This document shows positions 42,696 to 50,879 of a DNA stretch of 64,000 nt, piece by piece. This stretch comes from a bacterium (GTDB lineage Bacteria; Electryoneota; RPQS01). The stretch lies in NCBI GenBank assembly GCA_036504735.1, contig DASXUQ010000005.1, positions 947,144-1,011,143 on the forward strand. The letters run 5' to 3'. Made by a program: the position numbers and the translations under genes. Position 1 is the stretch's first letter; each line of letters starts with the position of its first letter. The notes beneath the pieces are model-generated. The model was not told the origin of the DNA, searched no databases, and worked only from the letters and a program-made list of their open reading frames with translations.

Positions 42696-42905
42696 TTAGA
42701 TTCCACCTTTCACCTGCGGAACGAGCGTCAGCACACTGCCCTCCTGCAGCACGTCCGAATCGAACGCCGGGCTGCCGTTCACGTGCCGCGTGTAGCTCGA
42801 ATCCTTCGGGAAGCCAGCCTGCTGAATGGCCTGCTCCACGGTGGTGCCTTCACCGATTTCGATCTCCTTGGCGGCACGTCCTAAACACAACACCTTGCAC
42901 TTCAT
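42696..42905 (-). CDS. Ubiquitin-like protein (MoaD/ThiS fold) ending in KGGI
   Basis: A 69-residue beta-grasp protein: MKCKVLCLGRAAKEIEIGEG, TTVEQAIQQAGF, then VNGSPAFDSDVLQEGSVLTLVPQ. The C-terminus is VKGGI, so removal of one residue would expose the di-glycine needed for adenylation by an E1. AAGGAGA precedes the ATG. It is the first gene of a six- to seven-gene operon containing E2-, JAMM- and E1-like proteins. Sulfur carrier function is possible in principle, but no cofactor-synthesis gene is near and an E2 is present. Confidence 0.88.
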   Translation of the reverse strand: MKCKVLCLGRAAKEIEIGEGTTVEQAIQQAGFPKDSSYTRHVNGSPAFDSDVLQEGSVLTLVPQVKGGI

Positions 42906-42936
42906 GCACGTCTCCTTAGCTAAGGGTTAATGAAGA

Positions 42937-42998
42937 AGCCCCGCACAATGCAGGGCTGTTCTTTGGTAACATCTTATGCCAGGAATAGGGCATAAGAT
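42937..42998. repeat. Two hairpins upstream of the Ubl gene
   Basis: AGCCCCGCA (42937-42945) with TGCAGGGCT (42949-42957) and, 13 bases on, a perfect ten-base stem ATCTTATGCC (42971-42980) with GGCATAAGAT (42989-42998). They lie in the leader of the Ubl operon, 30-90 bases before its ATG, and could regulate it or end transcription from the right. Confidence 0.5.
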
Positions 42999-43105
42999 CA
43001 TGTGGGAAATCGCTAGCGTTTAGTCATACGGTGAGTAACCACACCATCTTGCGATAGCCTTTGAGCGGTCTGTCCTGAGCAGATGAGCCGAGAAGCCTGA
43101 GAAAG

Positions 43106-43132
43106 TGACCACTGATCTGAAGTCAGTGGTCA
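43106..43132. repeat. CACTGAT/TCAGTGGTCA hairpin repeat, copy 1
   Basis: TGACCACTGA and TCAGTGGTCA form a perfect ten-base stem with a seven-base loop. The same unit recurs at 44518-44540 and 50880-50902, always between gene groups of the defence island. Confidence 0.6.
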
Positions 43133-43302
43133 GGCCGATCTTCAGCAATCGCGTGCTCGGGGCAGGTTACCGTCAGCTGGACATTAAGCGTAACCTTTAA
43201 TTATAGTTAGCTCGAGGTGATGCTCGGAAATATCTTGCCCGTTCTGCGGCAGGCTTTTGCAGGGCGATTTTCTTGCCTCTGTTAACCGATTGTTTATCAA
43301 AA

Positions 43303-43330
43303 GCCTTCATCGTTCGATGAGGGCCTTTTT
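43303..43330 (+). terminator. Terminator in the region between the Ubl and lipoprotein operons
   Basis: GCCTTCATCG and CGATGAGGGC form a ten-base stem (one G-U pair) with a two-base loop, followed by CTTTTT. No gene precedes it on the plus strand within 300 bases, so it may end a small RNA that includes the hairpin at 43106-43132 and a CCGAG/CTCGG pairing around it. Confidence 0.6.
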
Positions 43331-43419
43331 GATTGCCATACCTCCCCAGAATTGTCTTCCAATCTGGTAAGCAGCAAGAATATTATACATAACGATCCTC
43401 ACAGACACAGCAAAATTCA

Positions 43420-43448
43420 TTGATCTGTCTTAATATATACTCTAATAT
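43420..43448 (+). promoter_or_regulatory. Promoter for the 43573-44489 operon
   Basis: TTGATC (43420-43425), 17 bases, TAATAT (43443-43448), about 125 bases before the ATG of the lipoprotein gene. Confidence 0.55.
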
Positions 43449-43572
43449 GCTCTCTCCTTGTCTATGTAGCTGTGTCGAATGTCCTCGACAGCCCGTTTCG
43501 GCTGCGGTGAACGGGTTCGTTGTGGTCTTACCGAACAGTTAGACGACACGCTTCAACCTACGGGCTAATCCC

Positions 43573-44226
43573 ATGCGTGTTCATGTTATCGCGTTTATCG
43601 CTTTGCTTGCTTGGTTAGGTAGCCTTACAGGCTGCGCCCACATTCCCCAGGCCTCCGTGACCCTCAGCGAAGAGATGGGGCATATGATCGTGTCGGCCAA
43701 GGCGTCCCATCAAGCCCTTATTCATGCCTACATGGATGAGCGCCGGCAACAAGTGTGCATGTTCGTGGATTCGAATTGGGTGCCGGAGTTCATGGCGGCG
43801 TTGCTCGTCAAAACGAATATCATCCGGCAGGTGAGCTCTGCCCCGTCCGATGCGCTGAAAGGCCAGCTGTTGACCGAATACACCGAGGATGCTGCCGCAG
43901 CTATCGCCCAGCGCCGTGTGGCTTTGCTTCGAGTCCTTGACGATACGGAGCGCATGCTGGACTCTGCCGTGGCGGCCCATTATGACGACATCCTGATGGT
44001 CAACGCGTCGTTAACGGCTCATCTGCGGTCCGCGGCCAAGATTGGTCACACTCGCGAGGAGCTGCTGAAGGCCCTGCACTTACGGCCCGAACAGATTATC
44101 CCCTTGGACCGGATCGACCGGACACTAACCGAAGTTGTGCGCTTCAAGGGGAATATCGAGGACGCTGCGAGCAAGGCTGGGGAGATTCACGCTCTGCTGG
44201 ATTCCCTCAATCACCAGGAGCCATAA
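43573..44226 (+). CDS. Hypothetical helical lipoprotein
   Basis: A 217-residue protein with a signal peptide (HVIAFIALLAWLGSLTGC) and a lipobox at Cys21. The mature part is almost entirely helical, with no motif I recognise. It is followed two bases later by a small helical gene, and the pair lies between the Ubl and CBASS operons. A role in the envelope is all that can be said. Confidence 0.7.
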   Translation: MRVHVIAFIALLAWLGSLTGCAHIPQASVTLSEEMGHMIVSAKASHQALIHAYMDERRQQVCMFVDSNWVPEFMAALLVKTNIIRQVSSAPSDALKGQLLTEYTEDAAAAIAQRRVALLRVLDDTERMLDSAVAAHYDDILMVNASLTAHLRSAAKIGHTREELLKALHLRPEQIIPLDRIDRTLTEVVRFKGNIEDAASKAGEIHALLDSLNHQEP

Positions 44227-44228
44227 CG

Positions 44229-44489
44229 ATGGGACGTTTCGCAGATGCAGCCCGCGAGGCTGCGCAAGCAACGGATGAGAAGTTCGCAACCCGGATCGCC
44301 AACCTGACGCGGCTCCGAGATGAGGATATTCAGCGCTTCTTTCCCGAACCGGCAGACCGGCAGCACTTGCTGGAACTGCTTGATTTAGTGGATTCCGCCA
44401 CGGAAGAGAACGAGAAGGTGAGTCGGATTATGGAGAATGCGGAGACCCTCGGTGTGGCTGCGGTGCGTCTGCTCAAGCTGTTGGCATAG
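44229..44489 (+). CDS. Small helical protein
   Basis: An 86-residue helical, charged protein (MGRFADAAREAAQATDEKFA) encoded two bases after the lipoprotein stop codon, hence co-translated. No signal peptide and no recognised domain. Its C-terminal helix (GVAAVRLLKLLA) is amphipathic. Confidence 0.65.
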   Translation: MGRFADAAREAAQATDEKFATRIANLTRLRDEDIQRFFPEPADRQHLLELLDLVDSATEENEKVSRIMENAETLGVAAVRLLKLLA

Positions 44490-44517
44490 CGTTCTCGCGG
44501 GTCACAGGCGGAGCGAG

Positions 44518-44540
44518 CACTGATGCGGTGTCAGTGGTCA
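44518..44540. repeat. CACTGAT/TCAGTGGTCA hairpin repeat, copy 2
   Basis: CACTGA and TCAGTG pair around TGCGGTG, continued by GTCA as in the other copies. It lies 60 bases before the patatin gene of the CBASS operon. Confidence 0.55.
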
Positions 44541-44601
44541 ATTATCTTGCGAGCGGCAGGAAGAAAACCTAAATCTTAACAACAAGTGGAGACTTGAACC
44601 G

Positions 44602-45576
44602 TTGAATTCGGGCAGATTTCAGATACTATCACTTGATGGGGGAGGTATCAAGGGACTTTTTTCGGCAGCAGTGTTGGCAGCCATCGAGGAGGATTGCGGC
44701 ACTCCGATAACCGATCATTTTGACCTGATTACCGGAACGTCCACGGGTGGTATTATTGCAATAGCTCTGGGCATGGGGATGTCACCTCGCGAGATCGTCG
44801 AATTCTATCTCACCTATGGACCGAGAATATTCCCACAATGGTTGGGACTCAAACGCGCGCAGCATTTCGCCTACCGCAAGTATTCGCCGCAGAACCTAAT
44901 AACGGCTTTAAGAAGTTGCTTCGGAAATAAGCGTTTCGGAGAAAGCGCAAAGCGATTAGTGATTCCGTCTTACAGTATGGGTGAGGACCAAGTATATCTT
45001 TTTCGCACACCCCACCATCCCAAATTGAGGCGAGACTACAAAGTCTTTGCGTGGCAAGTAGCTGCTGCAACTTCCTCCGCCCCTACGTTCTTCCCATGTT
45101 TCAAAGGTGTTGACGGCGTTCGGCTGATTGACGGAGGCGTGTGGGCGAATAACCCGGTCATGGCCGGCATAGTCGAAGCGTACCGTTTCCTCGATGTGCC
45201 TTTGGAGTCGATTGCTGTGGTGAGCATTGGAACGACTGACGAAACCAAAGCGAGATCGCAGCATCTGGACAACGGCGGGCTCATCCGTTGGGTGGTCAGT
45301 AAAGCTGCCACAGAGATTGTCTTGCGCAGCCAGAGCATTGCGGCCAACAACCATGCAAAGCTACTACTCGGCGAAGGAAACGTGGAGAGATTGAATCCCA
45401 CAGTCCCAGATGGCGTGTTCACGCTAGACGGAAGCCAGAAGGCAGATCAGCTCATAGGGAAAGCTGCTTTTTATAGCCGTCTATTCACACCTGTGTACAC
45501 CGAGAAATTCAGCCAGCATATGGCACCGCAATATGTGCCGTTGGTAACCGTAGACTCTCCAGTGCCCAACAATTGA
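44602..45576 (+). CDS. Patatin-like phospholipase (CapV-type CBASS effector)
   Basis: A 324-residue phospholipase. It has the oxyanion loop LSLDGGGIKG, the nucleophile elbow GTSTG (Ser47) and the catalytic Asp in IDGGVWANNP (Asp177), the complete Ser-Asp dyad of patatins. In CBASS, CapV-type patatins are switched on by a cyclic dinucleotide and degrade the inner membrane, killing the infected cell. The TTG start at 44602 follows GTGGAG. The next gene encodes the nucleotide cyclase, which fixes the role. Confidence 0.88.
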   Translation: MNSGRFQILSLDGGGIKGLFSAAVLAAIEEDCGTPITDHFDLITGTSTGGIIAIALGMGMSPREIVEFYLTYGPRIFPQWLGLKRAQHFAYRKYSPQNLITALRSCFGNKRFGESAKRLVIPSYSMGEDQVYLFRTPHHPKLRRDYKVFAWQVAAATSSAPTFFPCFKGVDGVRLIDGGVWANNPVMAGIVEAYRFLDVPLESIAVVSIGTTDETKARSQHLDNGGLIRWVVSKAATEIVLRSQSIAANNHAKLLLGEGNVERLNPTVPDGVFTLDGSQKADQLIGKAAFYSRLFTPVYTEKFSQHMAPQYVPLVTVDSPVPNN

Positions 45577-45654
45577 TAGTGGGCCTTATGAAGACCGCGA
45601 GAACTGCACGCCCAGTACGTGTGAAGAAGCTTAACCAAACCCGGAGACCTGAGC

Positions 45655-46767
45655 ATGGCACGCGAACTCCTGCTGGCCAGCATGGATCTATTAGAACAAA
45701 TTATCCGCGATGTCGACATTACACCAACGCAGTTCAAGAATGCCGAACGAGCCTACAAGTCAGTCGGGGAGTGGCTGAACGTGGACGATTCGCCACTGCA
45801 CCCTTTCTCGCCAGAGGTGTTTCCTCAGGGATCGATGCGTCTCGGTACAGTAGTGAAGCCGCGTCCGGAAAAGGACGAATTTGACGTTGACCTCGTCTGC
45901 GATCTGGAGGGTGGCACCGGTCTCACACGCCAAATGCTCCGGGAGATCGTCGGTGATCGACTGAAGGATAACAAGGCATACAAGGACAACGTCGAGCCGA
46001 AACATCGCTGCTGGCGACTCAACTACGCTGATTCGGCGCAATTTCACCTTGATATTGTGCCGGCAATCCCTGATACAGCAACAAGAATGGCCCCCGGGGA
46101 GAAGGTCATCGGGCCCAATTCGATACTCATCACTGACGACCGTATCCCCGATTGGCTGCACAGCAATCCCAAAGGATATGCAGAGTGGTTTGAGGGACAA
46201 ATGGCGATGCTTCTGGAGGAAATCAGGAAATCCCTAAAGTTAGCCAGTGTGAAGGACATTCCCTACTACGAACGAAAGACGCCACTGCAAAAAGCTATTC
46301 AGGTACTTAAGCGGCACCGGGATGAGAAGTTCGGCAATAATGACAAGAAGCCTACTTCAATCATCATTACCACGCTGGCGGCGCAAGCGTATCAAGGCGA
46401 AAGTGACCTGTTCGCAGCCCTCGACACAATTGTGAACCATCTGGAGGATAACATTAGAAATGAATATGGTCGCGCTGCCGTAAGGAACCCAGCGAATTGG
46501 CAGGAGAATTTTGCCGACAAGTGGGCACACGATCCAGTCCTAGTGAAGAATTTTTGGGACTGGCTCGGTGACGCAAAGCAGTTTGTGCGAAGTCTGTCGT
46601 CCTACGACAGGCCGCAACAGCTTATGGAACAGTTCGAGAAGAGTTTTGGCGCCCGTCTCACGAAATCTGCTGCTGCATCGGCAGTCCCTGAAGTCTTCAA
46701 GTCTGTCACATCGGGAACTCCGACAATTGCTATAGGCACTTCTGCGCCTCGACCTTGGGGTCAATAA
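45655..46767 (+). CDS. CD-NTase (CBASS cyclic-oligonucleotide synthase)
   Basis: A 370-residue cGAS/DncV-like nucleotidyltransferase. The core is intact: GSMRLGT (Gly59-Thr65), the two metal-binding Asp in EFDVDL (Asp77, Asp79) and the third in HLDIVP (Asp133). It should make a cyclic oligonucleotide on phage infection; with a CapV-type patatin a cGAMP-like product is plausible, but the product cannot be read from sequence. The C-terminus ends SAPRPWGQ, a flexible tail that could be the site of E2-dependent conjugation. GGAGA precedes the ATG. Confidence 0.92.
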   Translation: MARELLLASMDLLEQIIRDVDITPTQFKNAERAYKSVGEWLNVDDSPLHPFSPEVFPQGSMRLGTVVKPRPEKDEFDVDLVCDLEGGTGLTRQMLREIVGDRLKDNKAYKDNVEPKHRCWRLNYADSAQFHLDIVPAIPDTATRMAPGEKVIGPNSILITDDRIPDWLHSNPKGYAEWFEGQMAMLLEEIRKSLKLASVKDIPYYERKTPLQKAIQVLKRHRDEKFGNNDKKPTSIIITTLAAQAYQGESDLFAALDTIVNHLEDNIRNEYGRAAVRNPANWQENFADKWAHDPVLVKNFWDWLGDAKQFVRSLSSYDRPQQLMEQFEKSFGARLTKSAAASAVPEVFKSVTSGTPTIAIGTSAPRPWGQ

Positions 46768-46771
46768 GACG

Positions 46772-47557
46772 ATGGCGAACGAGCATCAGGTGCAGATACT
46801 CTCACAAATCCAGGAGCTGAATACCAAGTATCCAGGATTTGTGTTTGAAGCGGCCGTGCCCGAAAGTAACGCGCTCGGGGATCTCTCTGGGACTGTTTGC
46901 TTCCATGCGACCTACGATGGCACCGGAATTTATGACGAGTATCGGATTAGGGTCCATTTGAACTCATCTTATCCCCAGAAGCCGCCGAGCATCTTTGAGA
47001 TCGGAGACAGGATTTCGTCGTCCCACCATCGTTACACTGACGGAAGCCTGTGCCTTGCAGCCCCACTCAGGGTGAGAATGGAGTTTGCATCAAATCCCAC
47101 ACTGCTCGGTTTCTTTGAGGCCCTGGTCATTCCATATCTCTATTCCTACAGCTATTTCCAGCGGTACGGTCGTATGCCCTACGGTGAGCTCTCGCATCAC
47201 GGAAAAGGGATCTTGGAATTCTATTCCGAATTTATGGGCTTTTCAAGTCCGTCTCGCATCCTGAAGATGCTCGCGGCGGTCTATCAGCGGTCCAGATGGA
47301 GGCATCTTTCCTGTCCCTGTGGGTCTGGCAGGTACCTCCGTGTGTGCCATCTGCCTGAGTTCAAGTCAATCAGCAGGCATTCAACGAAAGAGGATATTAG
47401 ATACGAAGCAATCCAGATATTGCTTTCTTGGAAATCAATGGGATTGCATCCTTCAAGCATACCCCGAGTTTTTGCGAATATGGCTAAAGAGGCCAAGCGG
47501 ACATCAGTGAACGACACGGAACTGCGCGATCAAGATTCGCTTCGGAGTGGCAACTAG
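46772..47557 (+). CDS. E2-like protein of short type II CBASS
   Basis: A 261-residue E2-fold protein: SYPQKPPSIFEIG matches the YPxxPP strand of E2 enzymes and YTDGSLCLA carries the likely catalytic Cys94. A C-terminal SEC-C-like zinc motif (CPCGSG, then CH, residues 181-193) follows. In E2-only CBASS the E2 regulates the cyclase by a thioester-based, ubiquitin-like transfer; no E1 or JAB gene lies in this operon. The gene starts five bases after the cyclase. Its TAG stop codon is split by the IS630 insertion, yet remains TAG. Confidence 0.88.
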   Translation: MANEHQVQILSQIQELNTKYPGFVFEAAVPESNALGDLSGTVCFHATYDGTGIYDEYRIRVHLNSSYPQKPPSIFEIGDRISSSHHRYTDGSLCLAAPLRVRMEFASNPTLLGFFEALVIPYLYSYSYFQRYGRMPYGELSHHGKGILEFYSEFMGFSSPSRILKMLAAVYQRSRWRHLSCPCGSGRYLRVCHLPEFKSISRHSTKEDIRYEAIQILLSWKSMGLHPSSIPRVFANMAKEAKRTSVNDTELRDQDSLRSGN

Positions 47558-48725
47558 TGCGGGTTCAACAAAGGTTGACTCGGACATCTCGGTGTCGGAC
47601 CGTGGGTTTGACCTTTTGCTGATTGCGCCAGAGCAGGTAGCGGAAGATCCCGGCGACCTGCGCGGCGTGGTTCCGGTAATACACGCCGCTTAGGGCGAAC
47701 TTCTTGAGTGGGGTAAACTGACATTCAATCCGGTTGAGGAACGACGCGTCAGTGGGGGTCCGCACCAAGCGGATGTTGTGATGTCGCACCCAGGCCAGAA
47801 TCGGCGGCGTGAAGTGGGCGCTGCGGTTGTCCAGGATGATGTACAGGCGCTGCGCTTCGGGATAGCGCTGCCGCAGCAGCATGAAGAAGTCCAGCACTTC
47901 TCCTTGCGTCTGATGTTCGTAGGGCAGGCCCCACAGATGATCCTGACCGACATCCAGAGCGCCGAAGAAGTACATCGTGCCATGGGGCCGTGTGTAGGTC
48001 GCAGGCAGACGGCGACTCCGCCTTTGTCGGGCCCAGTCCGAGCCATGATGAGGACGGATCTCCAACGGGCCGAACTCGTCGAAGCAGATCACCTGCTTGC
48101 GTCCCGCTTGGGCTTCCCGGTAGTAGTAATCGAGCCGTCTTTTTTTTGAGCATAGTCCCGGTCTTTGGACTCTTTCCAACTCTGGGTGCGCTGCAAGCTG
48201 ACATGGCCTTCGAGCAGGATCCGCCGCAGCCACTCGAGGCTGATCGTTGCCACGATCTTCTCGGTGATCAGATAGTCTCGCAGCTTGAGCAGGGACCACA
48301 CCGTGAAAGGCAGTCCCAGCCGGGCCGGCGGCGTGATCACCACCTGATAAATCGCGTGTCGCACGGCGTCGGTGAAAGTGCGGGGCCGACCGATGCCGTA
48401 GCGGTTCCCGATGGAGGCTAACCCTTCGGCATTGAAACCGTTCAGAATCTTGCGGACATAGGTCGCATGCACAAACTGACTCTTGCTGATCTGCGGCACC
48501 GTCATGCCACTGGCGGCGGCCAGAACACAGGAGGCCCGTTTGACGGCCACCTTGTCCGGCGAACGCCGCACGATCCGCAACAAGGTCTGACCTTCTTTCC
48601 GCGTCAGCGTGCGCAATCGTAGACCAGGGTACATCTTTCCTCCTCGTGAGAATAGACTCTACCCCTTCTACGCGCAACCGCTCAACAGCGACTCAACCGC
48701 TCAGACCTAAGTGGAACCGGCACTA
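47555..48725. mobile_element. IS630-family insertion sequence
   Basis: A complete element of about 1.17 kb. The ends are imperfect inverted repeats (left GTGCGGGTTCAACAAAGG; right, complemented, GTGCCGGTTCCACTTAGG) flanked by TA on both sides, the target duplication typical of IS630/Tc1-mariner elements. It carries one transposase gene on the minus strand, read in two frames. Confidence 0.9.
47565..48634 (-). CDS. IS630-family transposase, two-frame
   Basis: The first part (from ATG at 48634, with GAGGAGG upstream) encodes the helix-turn-helix domain (VKRASCVLAAASGMTVPQIS, then FVHATYVRKILNGF). The DDE catalytic part lies in the -1 frame: Asp in VICFDEFG, Asp in IILDNRSAHF and Glu in NRIECQFTPLKKF. 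The frames join at a run of eight A (48147-48140, minus strand) where a -1 slip gives a continuous product. Such A-runs are used for programmed frameshifting in IS630 elements, so the transposase may be functional. Confidence 0.85.
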
Positions 48726-48764
48726 GACTGCCCCCGAGTCTCATAACACTGAAGGAGTATCAAG

Positions 48765-48947
48765 TTGGGTGGATTCAAGTTACTCTCACCGGATGAATTC
48801 TCAAACGCCGAGCGTGTTCGTCGTGCACGAGAGCTGTTGCAAAGGCGCAAAGGCATGAACGTCGCCCGAGCATCGAAATTGTCTGGCGTGTCTCCAGACA
48901 TGGTTATCCAATCAATGAAACAGATTCCTCTGGCTCGAACAAAGTAG
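48765..48947 (+). CDS. Small helix-turn-helix-like protein
   Basis: A 60-residue protein with a TTG start and GAAGGAG eight bases upstream. The sequence VRRARELLQRRKGMNVARASKLSGVSPDMVIQSM looks like a small DNA-binding helix-turn-helix. It ends just before the nuclease gene and was probably next to the CBASS operon before the IS insertion. Confidence 0.55.
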   Translation: MGGFKLLSPDEFSNAERVRRARELLQRRKGMNVARASKLSGVSPDMVIQSMKQIPLARTK

Positions 48948-49000
48948 GTGTGTCGGAAATTCCGACCTCATTAAGCGAACTTTCAGGCAACGAGGTTGCC

Positions 49001-50467
49001 ATGCAATTCTCTGCCAGCGATTTTTCGACGATGTACCGGCCATCCCGGTGCCTGGGTCGTGTCTTTCACCAGCGCAATAAGACTCCGGCGGCTAAGGCGT
49101 CGGCATGGGAAGAGGTTCTGACTGATCTAGGAATCCGCCATGAAACCGCCCACGTCGGGACTTTTCCTGAATTTGTAGACTTGCGGTCAGGGGTACCGGA
49201 TGACCGCATTGTGGCGACCAAACGGGCCGTAGAAAGCCGACAGCCAGTCATCTACCAAGGCGTCCTCCGCGCCGCTTTTCCCGGCATTCCCGATGACACA
49301 ATCGTCGGGATCCCTGACCTGCTGATCGCCAACAACGGTAGCTACACGATCCGCGACTGCAAGCTATCCCGCCACGCTGATGAAGAGCGTCACCCCGAGA
49401 TCCTGAGGCAGATGGACCTTTATGGTTGGCTCTTCCAGACGACCTTTGGCTTCCCGCCAGTGGCTTTGGAGGCGCTTCTCGGGGACGGCACCATCGCCAC
49501 GGTGCCAATGAACGGTGGGCACTTGGCGCTTCAGGACCTTCACCAGATCCGACAAACAGCCCTCCAGACCCCAGCTCCTTATTCCCCCGTAGGCTGGTCC
49601 AAGTGCAACGGTTGTGCCTATCACGACCACTGCTGGGAGGCTGCCCGAGGTGCGCTCGACATCGCAGTCCTACCAGAGGTTGACCAATCCGCAGCTGAGA
49701 CCTTGCACACGCAAGGAACTATTTCCATCCACGATTTGCTTGCCAATTACGATGCGACGTCGTTGGCGGCGGTCCAGCGCCCCTGGGGCGACCATATGCA
49801 GAGAATCGGCAGCAAGGCGGCCATTATTCTGCAACAGGCCCGCGCCCTACGGGATAACCAAGTAATTCAGATCGCTCCCCTCGAGCTAAACCTGGGGCCC
49901 GATGTGGTCATGTTCGATCTCGAGGGAATGCCCCCGCACTTGGAGGATTCGGAGAAGGTCTACCTGTGGGGACTGCAAGTGTTCGGCGACCGTTCCGGAA
50001 GCTACCAATGCGCTTTGGCGGACTTTGGGCCGCAGGGTGATGAAAATGGTTGGAATGGGTTTCTCCAACTGGCGGAGCAGATCTTCAGCGACTATGGTGA
50101 TATCAAGTTCCTGCACTGGGCAACCTACGAGACCACCAAGTTGCGCTTGTACATGAACCGCTACGGAGACCAAAACGGCATCGGTCAGCGGGTCTTGGAT
50201 TCATGCTTTGACCTTCTGCGTGTGGTGAAGAAGGCGTTAATCTTCCCCCTTCCCAGCTATAGCCTCAAGGTCATCGAACAATACATCGGCTACCAGCGGA
50301 CGATGGAGGATTTTGGCGGGGAATGGTCAATGGCCCAGTACGTGAAGGCCGTAGAAACAGAAGATACCACTCTTCGGAACCGGGTCATGAGCGAGATTAT
50401 GCAGTACAACCGGGAAGATCTGGAAGCCACGTGGGCCGTACTGGAGTGGCTGAGGAAGTGGCAATAG
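49001..50467 (+). CDS. TM0106-family RecB-like nuclease
   Basis: A 488-residue protein (505 if the GTG at 48950 is used; 49001 is preferred because MQFSASDF is the family N-terminus and GAGG precedes it). The N-terminal half is a PD-(D/E)xK nuclease: IVGIPDLLI, then TIRDCKLSRHADE, and a Cys cluster (CNGCAYHDHC) that may hold an iron-sulfur centre. The C-terminal half is RNase H-like: FDLEGMPPH, then FLHWATYETTKLRLY and YNREDLEATWAVLEWL. Such proteins are found in repair and defence settings; substrate unknown. Confidence 0.8.
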   Translation: MQFSASDFSTMYRPSRCLGRVFHQRNKTPAAKASAWEEVLTDLGIRHETAHVGTFPEFVDLRSGVPDDRIVATKRAVESRQPVIYQGVLRAAFPGIPDDTIVGIPDLLIANNGSYTIRDCKLSRHADEERHPEILRQMDLYGWLFQTTFGFPPVALEALLGDGTIATVPMNGGHLALQDLHQIRQTALQTPAPYSPVGWSKCNGCAYHDHCWEAARGALDIAVLPEVDQSAAETLHTQGTISIHDLLANYDATSLAAVQRPWGDHMQRIGSKAAIILQQARALRDNQVIQIAPLELNLGPDVVMFDLEGMPPHLEDSEKVYLWGLQVFGDRSGSYQCALADFGPQGDENGWNGFLQLAEQIFSDYGDIKFLHWATYETTKLRLYMNRYGDQNGIGQRVLDSCFDLLRVVKKALIFPLPSYSLKVIEQYIGYQRTMEDFGGEWSMAQYVKAVETEDTTLRNRVMSEIMQYNREDLEATWAVLEWLRKWQ

Positions 50468-50508
50468 TGGCCGCTGCGGAGCAGTCAAAGCCGACGAAGG
50501 AGGTAACA

Positions 50509-50868
50509 ATGGCAGTTTGGATATTCAATCGCTCGGGTAAGGCCACGCTGATTCATGACGGTGACTGCATTCGCGACAATCACGGAAGGGTTAGCGCATG
50601 GATTAGTGGAATCAACGTCTACAGTCTACGCGGACGTCACTGCGGCTGGTTCGAACACGGTGTACTTTTCGATTCCCGCAACCGAGCGTTAGGTTTCTTG
50701 GGCAACGCTTCAGGACACCTACCCTCGCATCCCAGCACGTCTGGTGCTCCGGGAATGCCTGGGTTTGGAAGCCGCCCCGGACATCCAAGTTTCTCAAGCG
50801 TGCCCAGCCGCGGGAGCTACGGCGGTTGGTCGGACAAGGATCTCAGCACCTACTTCACGAATCAGTAA
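50509..50868 (+). CDS. 4-fold beta-flower protein
   Basis: A 119-residue protein. The repeated pattern in MAVWIFNRSGKATLIHDGD, then GINVYSLRGRHCGWFEHGVLFDSRNRALGF is that of the small 4-fold beta-flower family, which has unknown function and is often found in accessory regions. A Gly/Ser/Pro-rich tail follows. A perfect GAAGGAGG lies seven bases before the ATG at 50509. It follows the nuclease gene by 41 bases. Confidence 0.7.
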   Translation: MAVWIFNRSGKATLIHDGDCIRDNHGRVSAWISGINVYSLRGRHCGWFEHGVLFDSRNRALGFLGNASGHLPSHPSTSGAPGMPGFGSRPGHPSFSSVPSRGSYGGWSDKDLSTYFTNQ

Positions 50869-50879
50869 CTTGGCCGATT

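Noticed and set aside
39555..42905. Assignment of the Ubl operon as a PRTRC cassette
   Set aside because: The E1, E2, JAB and Ubl logic is similar, but no ParB-like gene is present and the Ubl ends KGGI with a MoaD/ThiS-like sequence; kept as a comparison only.
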